The translations under genes and the position numbers were made by a program. Positions 24,216 through 35,100 of a stretch of DNA of 64,000 bases are shown here, one piece after another. This DNA comes from Nematostella vectensis (lineage: Eukaryota; Cnidaria; Anthozoa; Actiniaria; Edwardsiidae). The notes beneath the pieces were generated by a model. It saw nothing but the letters and a program-made list of their open reading frames with translations, had not been told where the DNA came from and did no database searches. Every line of letters starts with the position of its first letter. The first letter of the stretch is position 1. Location: contig NC_064040.1 in assembly GCF_932526225.1 (NCBI RefSeq), forward strand, positions 11,632,856-11,696,855, written 5' to 3'.

Positions 24216-25235
24216 TTAACGAAGTTGATTCCTATTTTTGCAGGGGCTTTCAATTATTTCGCTAATGGCTTCAAGGAGCCCCCCTCGGATCATTTCGGAA
24301 GGCCATTCTGGCTTGCCACATCTGGACTATGTTGTGGAGGACAGCCCCAGGTCAGACTTCAGTTCAACTACCTCAAGAGCTTTATTCAGGCTTACCCCGG
24401 GAGACGGAAGTTTGGTTACACTTTTCTATGTGACATCGGCCACAGAAGGGTAAATACCCTCAGTGCAGCAGACCTAGAGTTCTTAACGTTTTTAAAAACA
24501 GCAAAAGAGGAAAATCTATTCAATGAAACCTTGCTTATTATTAATTCTGATCACGGGCCACGCTTTGGAGAGATCCGATTTACTAATCAGGGGAAAATGG
24601 AAGAACGAATGCCTTTCCTTTCTGTGTATATTCCTGAGTGGTTTAAGAAAAAATTTCCCAAGCTGGCGGAAAACCTTCAAAGGAACACGAATGTGATTAT
24701 TTCCCCATACGACCTCCATGCAACATTTCTTGACTTGATGGACTTTCCAAGTAATACCACTAGTAACACCTATGGCACTAGTTTATTAAGGAAGCTAGCC
24801 TTGAACAGGACCTGTGCAGATGCTCATATTGACGAGCAGTGGTGTCCGTGCTTAACATGGATTCCGGTAAGCACATCGCATCTCCAAGTCGTAAAGGCCG
24901 CACGCAAGGCCTTAGATCACATTAATGAACTTCTAGCGACGAATCCGTCTTCGAGAAAACTATGCCACCGGTTGGAACTAAAGAAGGTCATCAGCGCGCA
25001 TCAAAAAATGGCAAATATGAGAGTCCAAGACAAAGCTCGTGAAGATGAGTGCAGTTATCAAATTCAATTTGAGGTCCGTCCATCAGGGGGTGTGTTTGAA
25101 GCTCTTGTCAAGTTTTTCTACAGCGGTGAGATTGAGGTACAAGGGACAATCAGCCGAATTAACATGTACGGAACACAACCGGACTGTATATTGAAGAAAG
25201 CGCCAACCATGAGAGGGTTTTGTTACTGCAAATAA

Positions 25236-25790
25236 GAGGTAAACAATCTATATAGGGATAAAGTGGAATTTTGCACCTTGGCAAAAACAGAGTAGCTCCG
25301 CAGACGAGCCGTGCACTTGTGCATAACGCGCGCCAGTGTAATATGCAATAATTCGCACCCGTGTAATAATGCATGTACAGCCCTTATGTATAAGGCACAT
25401 CCGCGCATAATCCGTGAGCAACGTCGCTGAACATGTAAAACCAGATTGAACAACATTTTATAACCAGGTTAAATGGGTACTCAGTAAAATGTGCACCCGT
25501 GTTCTATGTATACCCAAATCCTAAAAGCACATGGAGCGCATTAATGATAATAGTTTATTTGATCGCTTCGCAGCCAGGGACTGAACAACATGACGGTCGC
25601 GCATACATCACATTAACTAATATACGAGCTGCTGGGGCAAAATTACAGAAGGGTTACAAATACGCCTTAAATAGGAAGAATACATTCACCAACAAACTTC
25701 ATTGTGACAAATTTATCAAAACGGTTAGTGTTAACGATAGGCTTATGAACACTATTATATATCTACATACTACTATCTAGGTATGTGTGA
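25236..25790. other. Downstream of DUF229-A: degenerate 17-bp repeat and AT-rich spacer
   Basis: About 25310-25420 contains decayed copies of the minisatellite (GCACCCGTGTAATAATGC-like). The remainder is spacer shared with 42198-42765. No gene seen. Confidence 0.5.
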
Positions 25791-26357
25791 CACGCACCCT
25801 TGTATAACGTGCACCCTTGTATCATGTGCATCCTTGTATAATGTGGTCCCTTGTATAATACGCACCCTTGTATAATGTGCACCCTTGTATAATTTGTATC
25901 CTTGTATAATGTGCACCCTTGTATAATGTGCATCCTTGTATATGCACCCTTGTATAATGTGCACCCTTGTATAATATGCATCCTTGTATAATGTGCACCC
26001 TTGTATAATGCGCATCCTTGTATAATGTGCACCCTTGTATAATGCGCACCCCTGTATAATGTACACCCTTGTATAATGTGCAACCTTGATAATGCGCACC
26101 CTTGTATAATGTGCACCCTTGTATAATGTGCACCCTTGTATAATGTGCACCCTTGTATAATGTGCACCCTGGTATAATGTGCACCCTTGTATAATGTGCA
26201 CATTTGTATAATGCGCACCCTTGTACAATGTGCACCCTTGTATAATGTACACCCTTCTATAATGTGTACCCTTGTATAATGCGCACCCTTGTATAACGCG
26301 AACCCTTGTATAATGTGCACCCTTGTATAATGTGCACCCTTGTATAATGCGCACCCT
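25791..26357. repeat. 17-bp minisatellite array 2 (~33 units)
   Basis: Same unit as array 1 with more point variants and one shortened unit near 25940. It sits exactly at the junction of the two duplication units. Confidence 0.97.
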
Positions 26358-26588
26358 GAATGTGTATCCATACAGTACACGAAAGACCGCGCCTAAGTGT
26401 ATAATGCTCACGTGTGTATTAAGCGCTCCCGTGAAAACGCGCGCTTTTCAACTTTGTTTGACGTTAGTTAAGCGGCTGGGTTCTACAAGCCTTCGTCTCA
26501 AAAACTGCCCTAAGGGCATAAAGCATATTTCCAGATTCAATAAATGTAAGTTCACCGTAAATGTTTCTTTTAGTATTTCAAGCATTAA

Positions 26589-27581
26589 CCCATTGCCTCC
26601 TGGCTATTTTTTAGCTTAATTTACAAAAAAACAGACTGAAATCAGATACTTGCCCCCCTATTCTGAGTTTTATACAGCCCGTCAAAGTCAAACACAGCTG
26701 CACCTAGTCAGCGGTATCCAAGCTTTCCAACAGTGCTTTGCGGTCCTCACTTTTAATCCCTCGTCGTTGTGCTGAAGCATGCACAAGTTGATGGTTGCTT
26801 GTATTTTTCATAAAAAATACAGCTATGAGGATATTAGGAAAGTGTCTCAGGACATCATGAATTCTGTTGGGGCATAATTGAGTGCTTTGCGTATGGATAT
26901 TTGCAAGCAAAGGATCTACCTTTTCATGATGATTTTTTCTTGTTTGGCTTTGCCTGGATGAGAAAATAATTTTCTAATGAATCACCACAGCTCTCCTAAA
27001 TGCTGTCTTTTCTGAAACCAAATTGATTCCAAAATTGTTTACACTGCTATTCTGGGTCTGTATGACCTGGAATTGATTTGTTTGGCTTCGGGGTGAAAAG
27101 ACTTATAAAAAACCATCTTATTTTGGGAAGAGGAGTGTTGACTGGCCCTCTCCTCGTGAATTTTTCCCTGGATCTCCCAGAATGCTTTGCAATCCGTAAA
27201 GGCATCTTCGTGGTTTTACAAGCCTTCAAGGAGTGGACATTGTGTTTTGAGGCCATGGAAATTACCCTGGAAGATCAGAATAAAGGTATCTATTTGTGTC
27301 TTGAGCTGTGTTTGCAGACCTCTCTCCCTTGTGTGGTATTTTGAGCGTTTTATTGAGAGGGATGATTCTGCTTTTCTTTCCTAGTTCGGTTTGAAATTTG
27401 TCAAAGAACCTGTGCTATTATTTGGCTTAAGAGTAGTTGCCAACACCTTGGTTGGATGCATATCTGCAAGACCATTTATCCCTTAGACTAATGCCTGAGT
27501 ATCTTCATCTTGTTGTGTTTATTTTGAATTTATGAATTTTTGGTGGGGTTGCAGGTACAGGCCGGTTGAGGGGTCAATGTG
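26589..27581. mobile_element. ~1 kb insertion flanked by TTAA (piggyBac-like, non-autonomous)
   Basis: Unit 1 reads GCATTAAATAAAAATGTC uninterrupted (about 10724-10741). Unit 2 reads GCATTAA|CCCATTGCCTCC at 26589 and GGGGTCAATGTG|TTAAATAAAAATG after 27581. Thus TTAA at 26585-26588 and 27582-27585 is the target duplication. Ends CCCATTGCCTCCTGG and (reverse) CACATTGACCCCTCAACC form imperfect inverted repeats. No transposase frame is seen. The TTAA target and CCC-type end fit piggyBac-like elements. Confidence 0.82.
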
Positions 27582-28037
27582 TTAAATAAAAATGTCAAGC
27601 TTAATCATCGAATAGAACTATTGAAACACATAGTTTGCAGTAAATGTCTTAGCGTGTGCATGTGATAAGCGTATATAACGCTTACGTCCACAACTGACCG
27701 TAAAACTTTGCGTTTTCCTCGTTATAGTTTGATGGAGAACGTTTTAAATCTATCAGAGAAGTTTTCCTCCGGCGCCGTCTTCATCAAAGTCATTTTTAAA
27801 AAGGGAATTGGATATTTACCAAGAACCCATTTTTGTGTCGATAGTAACCGTAACCCCACTACATCAAACAAATGAGCAACGCGCAAACACGTGTAAAAAA
27901 CTTGTTTTTTTAAATCACCTAACCATCTTTTAGAAACTAAATAACCTAAAAATGTTGATGTTTGAAAAGAACCAAATGATGAAGAACGTTAAATAGAAAG
28001 GCGCACGAGGCATGGCGACAAAATAACTTTTTATATA

Positions 28038-28340
28038 TTACTGTCGAATCCGTTGTATCGCGACCCGCGCTTTCAAAACACGATTTGTTTTGGTTTTCTG
28101 TTCCGTCAGTAAAACCATTCTAAGCCAATCAGAATCCCGCTTTGTGCACTTCCCTGGCTATCCTCTGGACAAAAACCAAACAGTGTCGTGACAGAAAGCC
28201 AGGCCACTGCACCAGGCGAAAGATGGCAAGAATCTGATTGGCCTAGAATAATTTGACTGGCTGAACAGATAATCCAAAAAGACAAAAACAAATCGATGTT
28301 TTGAAAATGCGGCGACGCGATACAACGCATTCGAAAGTAA
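28038..28340. mobile_element. MITE, TTACTGTCGAATCCG family (unit 2 only)
   Basis: Same family as 5024-5324. Left end intact, right end diverged (GCGATACAACGCATTCGAAAG). Absent from the corresponding place in unit 1. Confidence 0.82.
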
Positions 28341-28436
28341 GCTATCTGTTGTGAATAATGTATCCTCAAAACCAAAAACAAAGAGAGGCACACTCTTTTG
28401 CTGCATCCTGGAGAACTAGGCTGTGGCACAGCTTTA

Positions 28437-28589
28437 TAGTCAAATTCGTTGTCGCGCGACCTGTCAGAATCCAAAACTCGGGAATAACGCGTAGTAAATC
28501 AAACCAAACAATCAAAACCAGAAAAACCGCCCTCAAAGCTTGTGTCTGACTATGCGCTACTCCCAAACGAGACATGGATTTTGGATTCC
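28437..28589. mobile_element. Truncated MITE, GTTGTCGCGCGACC family
   Basis: Counterpart of 11972-12154. The right terminal repeat after TTTTGGATTC is missing and the sequence continues directly into shared spacer (TTAAACGCTTGTGTGAAC). Confidence 0.75.
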
Positions 28590-29652
28590 CCTTAAACGCT
28601 TGTGTGAACTGTAGTTCCCAAACACTAACAAATCTATAGTGCCAAAAACAAAATACTTAATATAGAATGTTTCATTGTAAAACACTTTAAGCATAAACTA
28701 GTAAGTCCTGAAGGTCTTTTTTTTTTACTGCTGTTATGATTACTCCTTTTTTAATTGCCTTCAATCATCAAAAAGAGACTTTGACGGGTTTCCGTGGCCA
28801 CGAGGGATGATGTTGACGTTAGTTGAGCGGCTGGGTTGAGATGAGATGGGTTATTTACTCTTTACTTTAAGTCTCATTCTTTCCAGCTTGGAGCCACGAA
28901 CAAGGTAAGTTTTGGATGAGTTTTAAACACCACAGGACGTCAGAACCCCCTTCCGCTTTACCTTCTCACCAATAGCGTAAAACCAAACGAAATAAAAATC
29001 CATTTGAATTAATTTAAGCATTTGCTTAATTCTTATAATAGATTTTAAGGCCCAACACAAATTGCTATTTTGGCACGATTTTGCGACGTCACAGATGATG
29101 TGATTTGTGTAACTACAAAAAACCTGTTTCGCTATATCGCTCGAGCATTAACTGTTAAATAGTATCTTGTAAATTTATAGCAAAATTCTCCAAGCTTTTT
29201 TTTTCAACAGCATTTGTTCATAATTGGCTTTCAACCCGTGAATAGTATTTTTTTTCGTATATCGAACTTGTTTAAGAGAAAATATGCTTTACCGAAATCA
29301 TTACTTTCGATAAATCACGAATGTACGGTAAATGGCTTACTTTTTAATTTGAAACTCGGTACACAGTTGCGTACTTCTTTATTTGAAAGAATAATAACAG
29401 CTGCGTCCTGACGGCGCGGCAAAAAAGAACTGTAAACGATCATAGTTAGTACTACTAACTTTGAAACAACTGACCCGTCACAAATTTCTTTCCGTGGTAT
29501 ATACTCTTACACCACAATATTCGTCACCTCATGTACAAAATGTTGTGAACTTACGAGACCGTATATACCACGGTAAACTGGAATTCGACTCTGCCAAATT
29601 TTCGTCGTTAATAAGACTTCTTCAGGGCAGACTCAAGACTATGGGATATAAA
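28590..29652. other. Shared spacer of unit 2 (counterpart of ~12300-13340)
   Basis: Colinear with unit 1, no supported gene. A short frame around 29214 (counterpart near 12936) with FKRKYALPKS and INHECTVNG wording may be a transposon fossil, which I could not identify. Confidence 0.4.
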
Positions 29653-29942
29653 CCTATTTCAAAAAACGTTGTCATTGCAAACGGCAAATGGCGATTGTCA
29701 AAAAGTTCTACGACCGAAAGGACCCATGGATCCCAAAATATTTGTTCCAAATTCAGAAAAATATAAATAAAACACACGACTGTCCATTTAATGTAATTAA
29801 TATATGGTTCTGACATCGCTTGAGTTAATTAATCTCCTTTATTTTTACAAATAATTACTACCCATAGACACCTTTCGGTCGTAGAACTGCCATTTGGCAA
29901 TTGCCATTCGCTGTTCGCACTGACAACCTTTATTGAAATAGG
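29653..29942. mobile_element. MITE with CCTATTTCAA...TTGAAATAGG ends (unit 2 only)
   Basis: Terminal repeats extend over about 80 bp (GTTCTACGACCGAAAGG at the left, CCTTTCGGTCGTAGAAC at the right). Unit 1 has the uninterrupted GGGATATATATACCACGG near 13290. A second family member lies at 56989-57219. Confidence 0.85.
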
Positions 29943-30316
29943 TGTATATACCACGGTATGTACCACGGAAAACTATGGGATATTTGTTTTCGGCTCCTGC
30001 CGTGCAGAATCTAATTATTTGGATTCGGTACATGAACAAGTTCAACTAACCACCACCGGTCGTGCTGCGCGGCAAAAGGCGCGCTCGTTTGAAATGGCTT
30101 CTGCAAAGCGCGCAGATAAGCGACGAAAATTGAAAACTTTAGCTTCTAAACCCGAGGTTTCCGGTACTTTTAGTGTCCACGGATGCAAAATACATTTACT
30201 AGAGAAAAGGTTGAGAACCAGCATTTCGCGAAGTTGGATAGGTTATTGATCTCTTTCGCTTCAAGTGGACCTGCAAGGACTGTGCGAATGACGAATTCCG
30301 TGTTGTCCTCTGATTT
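29943..30316. other. Unit 2 sequence partly unmatched in unit 1; short open frame of unknown origin
   Basis: After GAACAAGTTCAACTAACCACC unit 2 departs from unit 1. An ATG frame from 30094 (MASAKRADKRRKLKTLASKP...) runs to 30249. It is basic and looks like the start of a gene captured or broken by insertions. Not identified. Confidence 0.3.
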
Positions 30317-31626
30317 AGCATAACTAACCGCGGCGATCCTGGTTCCTAAAACTTCTTGGCTCCCCAGTTCCTAATAGTAAAGGGGGGGTAGGGGTAAATT
30401 TTCAATATAAAAAAAAATAGCTATTTTCTGTATAGAATTGGAGATTACGGCTGGAAATACGCCAACACTATGTTATTACATCAATTTTTGCGCTATTTAG
30501 CGGTTTATGCTGAATTTCTATTAGAGTCATTACTAGTAGCTACTAGTGCAAAACATTCAAAAGGCGATTCTAAAAGAAGCAACGACTCATTACAATATAG
30601 AGTGATTTCAATTAATCCGTGAAACAGTTAGTGGCATACTACACGTTAAGATATAGTAATACGAGTAAATTATTTTATTTCTCTATTGTTTTGTTTTGTA
30701 TATAACGCACTGTTACACACCAACTAATAGTTAGTGTTTCACAGATTAAGATTGAAACCACTCTAGTCTCTACTTCAATTCAGATACCTTCTCTCAAAAT
30801 TACTCAGTGCTATTTCCAAAGATTCATGCTATAAGTTCCTAGATTAACTGCAGAATGACTTCTAATGTTATATGCGAATGTTGTGGACGGTGAAGACCAC
30901 CAAGTGGAAGTCACGCTTAGATCTAAAAAATTACGGACAGTTAGGTGTCACCGGGATATAATAAGAATTATCCGAAAAAAGAGGAATTCATTTTTTTTAA
31001 CGAAATTCATATAGATTTGCATCATGTTTTAGACCAGTTTCTAATTGGTTCCTACTCGTGATCGCAAGTAGTAATTTCTAATTATATAGAAAAAACGTTT
31101 ACACCTTTTACACGCACTTTAATGCACAACACATAGTATAATAAAACTGAGTAAAGAAATCAGGGTACGAATTTGGATTTGTGTGTAGAAATTGAAATGA
31201 GGTAGGAACAATTTTAATTTTTACTGAAGTAGGAACTGATTACGGGTTGTTGCGTAAATTAAGTAGGATCTGAAAACGCGTGTTTCGTAAATAGAATTCT
31301 TACTATTAGGAAACGGACATTCAAAGAAAAACTTTAGAGCTATTCACTTGTATATTACATAGAAAATTGCAAGCGTCTAGAAACCAGACAAGATACTCTA
31401 CAAGACATTAGTCTAGAATCCACGAAAATTACAAAGAATAGTTTAATACAATAAATAGTTTTATAAATATATATATATATTTATAATGCCTTACCATCGA
31501 CAATAGCTGATTTTACTCGGTAAATGAGGTATTTTACCAATTAAGCATATCTTATGAAGTACCCCCCCCCCTGACCCCGATTAGGAACTGAGGAATTTAG
31601 GATCACTGCGGTGCATAGCTAACAAC
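30317..31626. mobile_element. ~1.3 kb DNA transposon-like element with imperfect TIRs
   Basis: Left AACCGCGGCGATCCTGGTTCC ... AGTTCCTAATAG and right (reverse strand) CACCGCAGTGATCCTAAATTCC ... AGTTCCTAATCG are inverted over about 60 bp, both next to G/C homopolymer runs. The interior is AT-rich and has no long frame. It has no counterpart in unit 1. Confidence 0.6.
30599..30764. mobile_element. Nested MITE (AGAGTGATTTCAATTAATC ends)
   Basis: Left AGAGTGATTTCAATTAATC and right GATTAAGATTGAAACCACTCT are inverted, with CCGTGAAAC and GTTTCACAG just inside. It lies wholly inside the larger element. Confidence 0.75.
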
Positions 31627-31722
31627 CAATCAGAAAGCGAGATTACGTGCAATTGTTGTAGTAGAATAATAAAACTGGAATCGTTTGACGAACGCACAAA
31701 GAAAATCTGACTTTTATGATAA

Positions 31723-31838
31723 GTTTAAACGTATTAGCCGTATTCAATGCAAATGTATGCAAATAAAGGGGAAACAATCGACACGATTCAGTTGCATACA
31801 TTTGCATTGAATACGGCTAATAGATAATACGACATTTG
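31723..31838. mobile_element. Palindromic MITE (AATGCAAAT family), unit 2 spacer
   Basis: Counterpart of 13438-13560 with a changed left flank. Arms GCCGTATTCAATGCAAATG and CATTTGCATTGAATACGGC are perfect. Confidence 0.85.
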
Positions 31839-32123
31839 AGCTAGCCTTACAGATTCCATTTGGTCAACAACTTATAAATGATCTTAATTATTTTAAAGAC
31901 CCTTGGGCGTATTTAATTGGTATGCAACTAGACGGCCTTTGTGCTTGCAATTATAGCATAGAATCATAGCAACGGGCTGGGAGTGATGCGCTCATGGGCT
32001 CTTAAGCGAAAACTTTTTTTTGTTTATTTTGATGAGACTGACGAAGTTGCGGGCCAACCAAAGCACTGAGCATTTGTTGCCTACATAACCTCCATAAATT
32101 GTCACCGAAGGATCCAGGTGAAG

Positions 32124-35100
32124 ATGGTGTGTACTGCTTTCCGGATTGGTCTTCGAGTGCTGTTTCTAGTATCTCTGATAAAAGTTGCTCTACTGCTCTT
32201 CTTGTATAACAAATACAGTGAAATGGGAACCATCAAGGTGAGAGCGAAGCAGAAGAGTAATTAGGGGTGTGTGCAAAGTACGTACAACCCCCCCCCCCCC
32301 TCCACCACACACACACACCCGACAAACAGACATCTAGCCTGCAAACAATTAGAAAAAGCATGGATTACCTTTGTGGGTTCTACACTTGTCTTTACTTCAA
32401 ATATTGAATTTCAAGGCAAATCAGCTAGCACCCCCTAGTAGTAAGAAATTTAACGAAAACAGCCCTATAGTATAGATCAGGACATTTCTTTCCTTGATTA
32501 ATAATACAACGAGTAACTTAATGGGCGCTTCAAGCGTGGCGTTCGGTCATACTTTTGTGTGTGTGTCATGGGGGGGGGGGGGGGGGTGGCGGAGGGGTGG
32601 GGGGAAGATCACAAGAAGGGGCGCTTATTGGATAATTTTGAAGCTAAAGGGTGCGTTTATTCGAAGCGGGGTGTTTGTTGGTAGCTTGGTGCTAATATGA
32701 GCAATAACGTTATATACTCTCCTATCGTCAACGTGCTGTAATTTTCACTGCTACCGACTTGAGAACCCCATCCCTCCCCCCTTCCCTCCAGACCTTTCAA
32801 CATCTGATATGAAAACTGCTGATCAGTATATCCCGTTTGTTCTTGTTACCAGGGTGACCAAATACCAGATCCAATAATCAACGCTAGCCTACTCCCTATC
32901 GAATCGGTGCTACCTGGTTATGTAGTGGTACGTATATCATCTCGTATACGCTGTTTCACCCACGGGAGATATGTTTCTGTACAAGCGTTTCTTAAAAAAA
33001 ATTGGAAAGCCACTGTGGAGCAAGTATGCGAAAGTACAACAAAGAATGGGGTTATGAACTTTATGATATTATGATTTGCGCATGAGCAAATCCGAACTTT
33101 GGGATGCCTTAATCTCCCAAAAAACGGGATGAAAACCTATCTTCCGGAGTCTATATCGAGGGGGCGTAAGGGTTTGCGGTGATGCGGTTTTTCCTTAACT
33201 CTGGCGCGTTTTTTCGGTTTTTCGTATTTAATTCCACGGTATTGTGGTTTCTCTATACTGCGCGGTTTACGGTTATTGACTTTTTTGACGGTTTTACAGT
33301 TTTGCGGTTTTCGCGTTTTTCTGTGCGGTTTTTGTGCGTTATTCTGCTCGGTTTTGCGGTTTTCGTACCCCACAATTTTTTTCTAGGTACCAGGAGTTGA
33401 TTTACCAGGAATCGGGAATATGTTCATCCACCAGTCCCGTAACAACGTTAGTGACATCGCAAATAAATGTGACGGATTCGGCACATCTTGCAAGGGATTC
33501 ATTTACCACAGGCTGCCCAACAAGACAGGAATCTGGTCAAGGATGAAGGTTTCATTTGGTGTTCCGTCAGAGAGCAAAGAAAGGAGCTTGTACATCAAGC
33601 GTAGCTACATTGACCTCTATATCAATGGTGAGATCTAGGGCTTTTGCTTGAATCTCAACCAAATAGTGGAAGCACTCTTCAGTATTAATGATAATTTTTT
33701 AGATACTTCTGTTCGAAGTTACATGTGAATATGACTAAAACGTCTTGATTATAGGCTTTCTGAATTCGTCCCTGAGGAGGAGACAGGCAAACAGGAGCCA
33801 ATAAGACATTACCCCCTCCTCCGTCCAAAAACCTCGATTTTTTACGCAAAAGGTTTTGTGAGCCAAAAGGTGGCGATAAATGCGCTATATGATTAAATCA
33901 AACTTCAACTAAGAAACAGGCGTAGTAAATAATGCAGGTTTGTGTGATGTGTACTTTGATTCTTGCAAAGCAAAGTATACTTTTACAAACAACTTATTTC
34001 TTTTTCTTCAGCTTTTGTTCAATGTGGCCATGGTAGCGAACGTCGCATAGCAAAGTATACTTTTACAAACAGCTTATTTCTTTTTCTTCAGCTTTTGTTC
34101 AATGTGACCACGGTAGCGAACGTCGCATAGAAAAGTATACTTTTACAAACAGCTTATTTCTTTTTCTTCAGCTTTTGTTCAATGTGACCACGGTAGCGCG
34201 CGTCGCATAGCAAAATATACGTGTACCAACAGCTTATTTCTTTTTTAGCTCTTAAAACCGACTTGACATGCGCGGTACCGCTGACCAACCTGACTGCTGG
34301 AAACGGCGGCTGTAAACTCCCAAAACTCCAAAAGTACTATGAGGAGATAATGCACCTTGTAGAGAGGCTGCCACCAATCACCTGTGACGTCAATCATCTG
34401 CACACCAAACTTGAGCATGGCGTCCTGCAAATGAGAGAAAATGCGACAAAAGGTGAGTTTGGTAAGGAAGGATGGGTGTCGGGAAAGATTTTTTGCAAAC
34501 TGTTAGGGAATAGTTAAGGCACATTTTACTCACGTGACTAAAGGGTGATTCCTGGAATGTTAATCACATTCAGGGATAATCACATCTTTCAGTGCCGATC
34601 TCCAGGGTTAAAAACCATTTGTTCAGGTTTTTTTGCTGTTATTCAAAAACTTCCAGAAGTTTCCCTCCGTGTGAAGGGAGCGGAGCTCTTTCACACAATT
34701 CACAGCGGAGATCTTTCACAAAAATCACACAATTTAGGAGCAAATTCCATCACGGAGAATGGCTTGCAAGCATCCAGTTTTACCTACAAGCTATGGAGTT
34801 ACATTTTTGTATCGAACTTGACCCATTTAGTTGATAGAGCTTGTTATCATTTCGATTGCTTAAAGCGGCATTGGCGCCAGTTTACTTCCGGGGGTCCGAC
34901 TTAAACCTCAACCGACACACAGAATCCATCTGTCACTAGCCCCTTACGTTTTGCTAAGAATTGCACAGATTCTAATTACATAAATGCCAGTATTATAGAT
35001 GTGCATACGAAAATAGGAAATAGCCTGAGCCATAGTCAACACGTTCTAAATTATCAGTCACATCCTCAAAGTAACTTCCAATAGACACACTACTTTTACA

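Larger units (their letters stand above)
13825..25235 (+). pseudogene. DUF229 family protein, copy A (probably frame-broken)
   Basis: Exons: 13825-13938, 16585-16659, 17099-17329, 17907-18110, 18996-19526 and 24244-25235. A weak extra exon at 14800-14847 (DSETFVEPTNEIMPTN, phase 0) lies in sequence deleted from copy B. DUF229 proteins have an alkaline-phosphatase-like fold. Exon 1 encodes a type II signal anchor (LRVLFLVSLIKVALLLFLY). The core has the putative metal/nucleophile motif LDSTS and SDHGPRFG. Compared with copy B, the third listed exon has lost 10 bp (GGAATTACGGCTACCAG for GGAATCGGGAATATGTTCATCCACCAG), which shifts the frame. A cryptic AG just before TCCCGTAAC would restore it but lacks a pyrimidine tract. 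The last intron (19527-24243) contains the 18-bp satellite. It may be a recent pseudogene or use the cryptic acceptor. Confidence 0.75.
10341..25790. repeat. Tandem duplication unit 1 (minisatellite + spacer + DUF229 copy A)
   Basis: This block and 25791-42765 are colinear. Each begins with the 17-bp minisatellite, then GAATGTGTATCCATACAGTA-like sequence, a shared spacer, and a DUF229 gene with matching exons, introns and satellite. In the 992-bp last exon I count by eye about 14 mismatches between units (about 1.4%). Unit 1 uniquely holds about 11.2-11.9 kb and 14.3-16.06 kb. Unit 2 uniquely holds several transposon insertions. Confidence 0.9.

Noticed and set aside
29214..29411. 65-codon frame (FKRKYALPKS...INHECTVNG), with a counterpart near 12936
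   Set aside because: Looks like a decayed element but I could not assign a family. Not strong enough for a gene call.
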